The position numbers were made by a program, and so were the translations under genes. From positions 1 through 7,021 of the forward strand of contig JAGVJS010000366.1 in the NCBI GenBank assembly GCA_020051025.1: a stretch of 7,021 nucleotides of DNA, read 5' to 3'. This stretch comes from Sphingobium sp. GTDB taxonomy: Bacteria > Pseudomonadota > Alphaproteobacteria > Sphingomonadales > Sphingomonadaceae. The notes beneath the pieces were generated by a model that ran no database searches, was not told where the DNA came from, and was given only the letters and a program-made list of their open reading frames with translations. This document shows, one piece after another, positions 5,074 through 7,021 of this stretch. Position 1 is the first letter of the stretch. Each line of letters begins with the position of its first letter.

Positions 5074-7021
5074 TGGCACCCGTTACCTTTCCTTCCGATG
5101 AAAATACGGGCGAAAGCCTGACTGCACGCCTGTCCGCTGCGGCGCACTATGGCTGGCTGGTACTGCGGCGCCATCGCGTCATCCTGTTCGTGACCATGGC
5201 CCTGAGCCTGCTGGCCGGTGCCATCATCATCCTGACGTCCACGCCCGACTATCGCGCAACGGCTTCGGTCGAGGTTGAAGATGTCCCTGCCGGTGCCGCC
5301 GGCTCTTCTGCCGCGCAGCGGGCCGGTGCATCCAACGACACCGAAAGCCTGATGCAGACCGAACTTGAGGTACTGCGTAGCCGGGCTCTGGCCGAAGAAG
5401 TCTCCCGCTCGCTGGCGCTGGTCGGCACGCCTACCTTCTTCAAGGGGATGGACCGCGAACGTCCAACCCAGGGCGTCGGCACCCTGTCTCAGCGGCAGGT
5501 GGAACAGGATATGGTCGTGCGTCTGCTGCGCGAAAATCTGGAGGTGCAGTTGCCCGGCAAATCGCGGGTATTGCGTATCAGCTTCGTCAGTTCCGACCCG
5601 GTCCTGTCTGCCCGCATCGCCAACAGCTATGCCGACAGTCTGATCCGCGCAGACCTGAAACGCGGGTTCGAATCGGGCGTGCAGGCGCGCCGTTTCCTGC
5701 TGGGCGAACTGGATGGTGCCCGCAACGATCTGTCGCGAGCCGAGCGCGACCTTGCTGTCTACGCCGCCCGTAATGGTGCGGTGCTGCCTTCGGAAGCGAA
5801 GGATGGAGAGGGCGATAAGGCGGCCAGAGCGCCTGTCGCTCCGGCGTCGCCCGATGGCGCCGTCGCGACCCGGCTCGCGCAGTTGAACGGCTATCGTGCG
5901 CAGGCGGTGGCGGATCGGATCGCGGCGCAGAAGCGCTGGGAAAGTGCGCGCCAGTCCAGTGCGGATACCTTGCCCGAAGTGCTGGGTAACGGCGCGATGC
6001 AGCAGATCATGGCTGAACGGGCGCAGGCCCGCGCGGCGCTGGCCGAGGAACGGCAGTTCCGCAAGGATGCCCATCCCGAAATGCGCGAGGCCCGTGCCCG
6101 ATTGGTGGCATTGGACGAGCAGGCCGATAGCATGGCGAACAGCATCCGTGCCTCGCTGCGCGAGCAATATGAGGTTGCCCGACGCGGTGAGGATCAGATC
6201 GCCAAGGAAATCGCCCAACTGGAAGAGCAAGCGCGGGTCGAGCAGGGCCGCGATGTCCAGATGGGCATCATGGAACGGTCGGTCGACACCTATCGCATGC
6301 TGCATGACAGCCTGTTGCAGCGCTATCGTGACATGGCGTCGCAGGCGGGATTCCAGGCGGGCCGCATCCAGCCGCTCGATCGGGCAGCGGTGCCGACCAA
6401 GCCTTTCTCGCCCCGCATCGGCCGTATCCTGTTGCTGGCTTGTCTTGGCGGTATGGCGCTTGGCCTGTTGCTGGTCGCGGCGCGGCATATGTTCGATGAT
6501 GCGGTGACCTCTGCCGATACGCTGGCCGAACGGGTCGGCCTGCCGTTGCTGGGCGCGGTGCCGGTGACGGGTGACAACCCGCAGCCGCCGGAAATCTTCA
6601 CCCCCATCGCGTCCTCGCTGCTGCTGGCGTCAGCCGATGGCCTGCCGCGCTCGATCCTCGTCACCAGCGCGCAGGAGGGGGAGGGCAAGTCGCTCACCCT
6701 GCATGCTCTTGCGCTGGCATTGGCAGGCCTCGGCAAGTCGGTACTGGTTGTCGATGGCGACATGCGACGGCCTGCGCAGCATCGCCTGTTCCGCCTGTCG
6801 CCGACGCGGGGGATCAGCGAAGTGCTGACCGGGCAGGCGAGCGCGCAGGACGTGATCGTCCCCACCGGCGTTACCGGTGTGGCGTTGCTGCCCTGTGGCA
6901 CTCTGCCGCCCAATCCTTCCGAGCTTCTGTCCACCCCGGCGCTCGACGGACTGCTGGCAGCGGTGCGCGATAGCTATGACACGGTGCTGATCGATGCGCC
7001 GCCGATCCTGGGCCTGGGCGA
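5073..7021 (+). CDS. Wzc-type polysaccharide co-polymerase with tyrosine autokinase domain (3' end beyond window)
   Basis: This inner-membrane protein controls chain length and drives export with the Wza-type partner; its cytosolic BY-kinase domain autophosphorylates on tyrosines. The frame is open to the last base, giving 649 visible residues. A Wzz-type N-terminus has a first membrane span near residues 36-55. A long periplasmic region of mostly coiled-coil character runs to about 430 and includes a GNVR-like segment (MERSVDTYRMLHDSLLQRYR, 400-419). The proline motif PTKPFSP (441-447) precedes a second span near 452-472. The kinase domain shows Walker A in AQEGEGKS (Lys539), Walker A' in VVDGDMRRP (Asp561, Asp563) and Walker B in VLIDAPP (Asp641). 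Residues 239-264 form an Ala/Pro/Asp-rich linker inside the coiled-coil region. The C-terminal tyrosine cluster, if present, lies outside the window. ATG 5073 is preferred over 5070 on ribosome binding site spacing. It overlaps the export lipoprotein stop, so the two are surely co-translated. Confidence 0.93.
   Translation, partial: MAPVTFPSDENTGESLTARLSAAAHYGWLVLRRHRVILFVTMALSLLAGAIIILTSTPDYRATASVEVEDVPAGAAGSSAAQRAGASNDTESLMQTELEVLRSRALAEEVSRSLALVGTPTFFKGMDRERPTQGVGTLSQRQVEQDMVVRLLRENLEVQLPGKSRVLRISFVSSDPVLSARIANSYADSLIRADLKRGFESGVQARRFLLGELDGARNDLSRAERDLAVYAARNGAVLPSEAKDGEGDKAARAPVAPASPDGAVATRLAQLNGYRAQAVADRIAAQKRWESARQSSADTLPEVLGNGAMQQIMAERAQARAALAEERQFRKDAHPEMREARARLVALDEQADSMANSIRASLREQYEVARRGEDQIAKEIAQLEEQARVEQGRDVQMGIMERSVDTYRMLHDSLLQRYRDMASQAGFQAGRIQPLDRAAVPTKPFSPRIGRILLLACLGGMALGLLLVAARHMFDDAVTSADTLAERVGLPLLGAVPVTGDNPQPPEIFTPIASSLLLASADGLPRSILVTSAQEGEGKSLTLHALALALAGLGKSVLVVDGDMRRPAQHRLFRLSPTRGISEVLTGQASAQDVIVPTGVTGVALLPCGTLPPNPSELLSTPALDGLLAAVRDSYDTVLIDAPPILGLG

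Noticed and set aside
4692..6488. A 598-codon open frame on the minus strand
   Set aside because: It is antisense to the export lipoprotein and Wzc-type genes, and its translation shows no domain and shadow-like composition (many His, Arg and Gln).
1..7021. CRISPR arrays, tRNA or rRNA genes, insertion sequences, attachment sites
   Set aside because: No spaced direct repeats, cloverleaf-like sequences, transposase motifs or terminal inverted repeats were seen.

Overview
The window looks like a piece of an alphaproteobacterial chromosome, most likely from the Sphingomonadaceae (Sphingobium or Sphingomonas-like). Three things point there: a GcrA cell-cycle regulator, a protein family essentially confined to Alphaproteobacteria; high GC with strong third-position bias; and the gene style. 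The lineage call is inference from protein recognition; no database was consulted.

Layout. The left edge holds the N-terminal part of gcrA on the minus strand. A 117-base intergenic region (189-305) separates it from a plus-strand ABC-2 type permease (306-1166). In that region an 18-bp near-palindrome lies over a candidate gcrA -10 box. A very short minus-strand gene for a 36-residue single-span membrane protein (1172-1282) converges on the permease. From 1393 to the right edge everything reads on the plus strand: a UDP-GlcNAc 2-epimerase (wecB, 1393-2508), a small three-span membrane protein overlapping its end (2492-2869), a UDP-ManNAc dehydrogenase (wecC, 2956-4251), a short Wza/GumB-type outer-membrane export lipoprotein (4366-5073), and a Wzc-type chain-length regulator fused to a tyrosine-kinase ATPase domain, cut by the window end (5073-7021, frame open to the last base). 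No gene-free stretch exceeds 300 bases.

How the genes work together. WecB and WecC together convert UDP-GlcNAc through UDP-ManNAc to UDP-ManNAcA, an acidic sugar donor. Wza and Wzc are the export half of a Wzx/Wzy-dependent capsule or exopolysaccharide machine. The set reads as the left end of a surface-polysaccharide locus whose product probably contains N-acetylmannosaminuronic acid. No glycosyltransferase, flippase, polymerase or Wzb-like phosphatase is visible here; they would be expected beyond the right edge or elsewhere.

Most of the window is conventional. The less expected parts are the 36-residue membrane protein, the unrecognised lower-GC membrane protein wedged between wecB and wecC, the dyad at the gcrA promoter, and possible RNA structure in front of the export lipoprotein gene.
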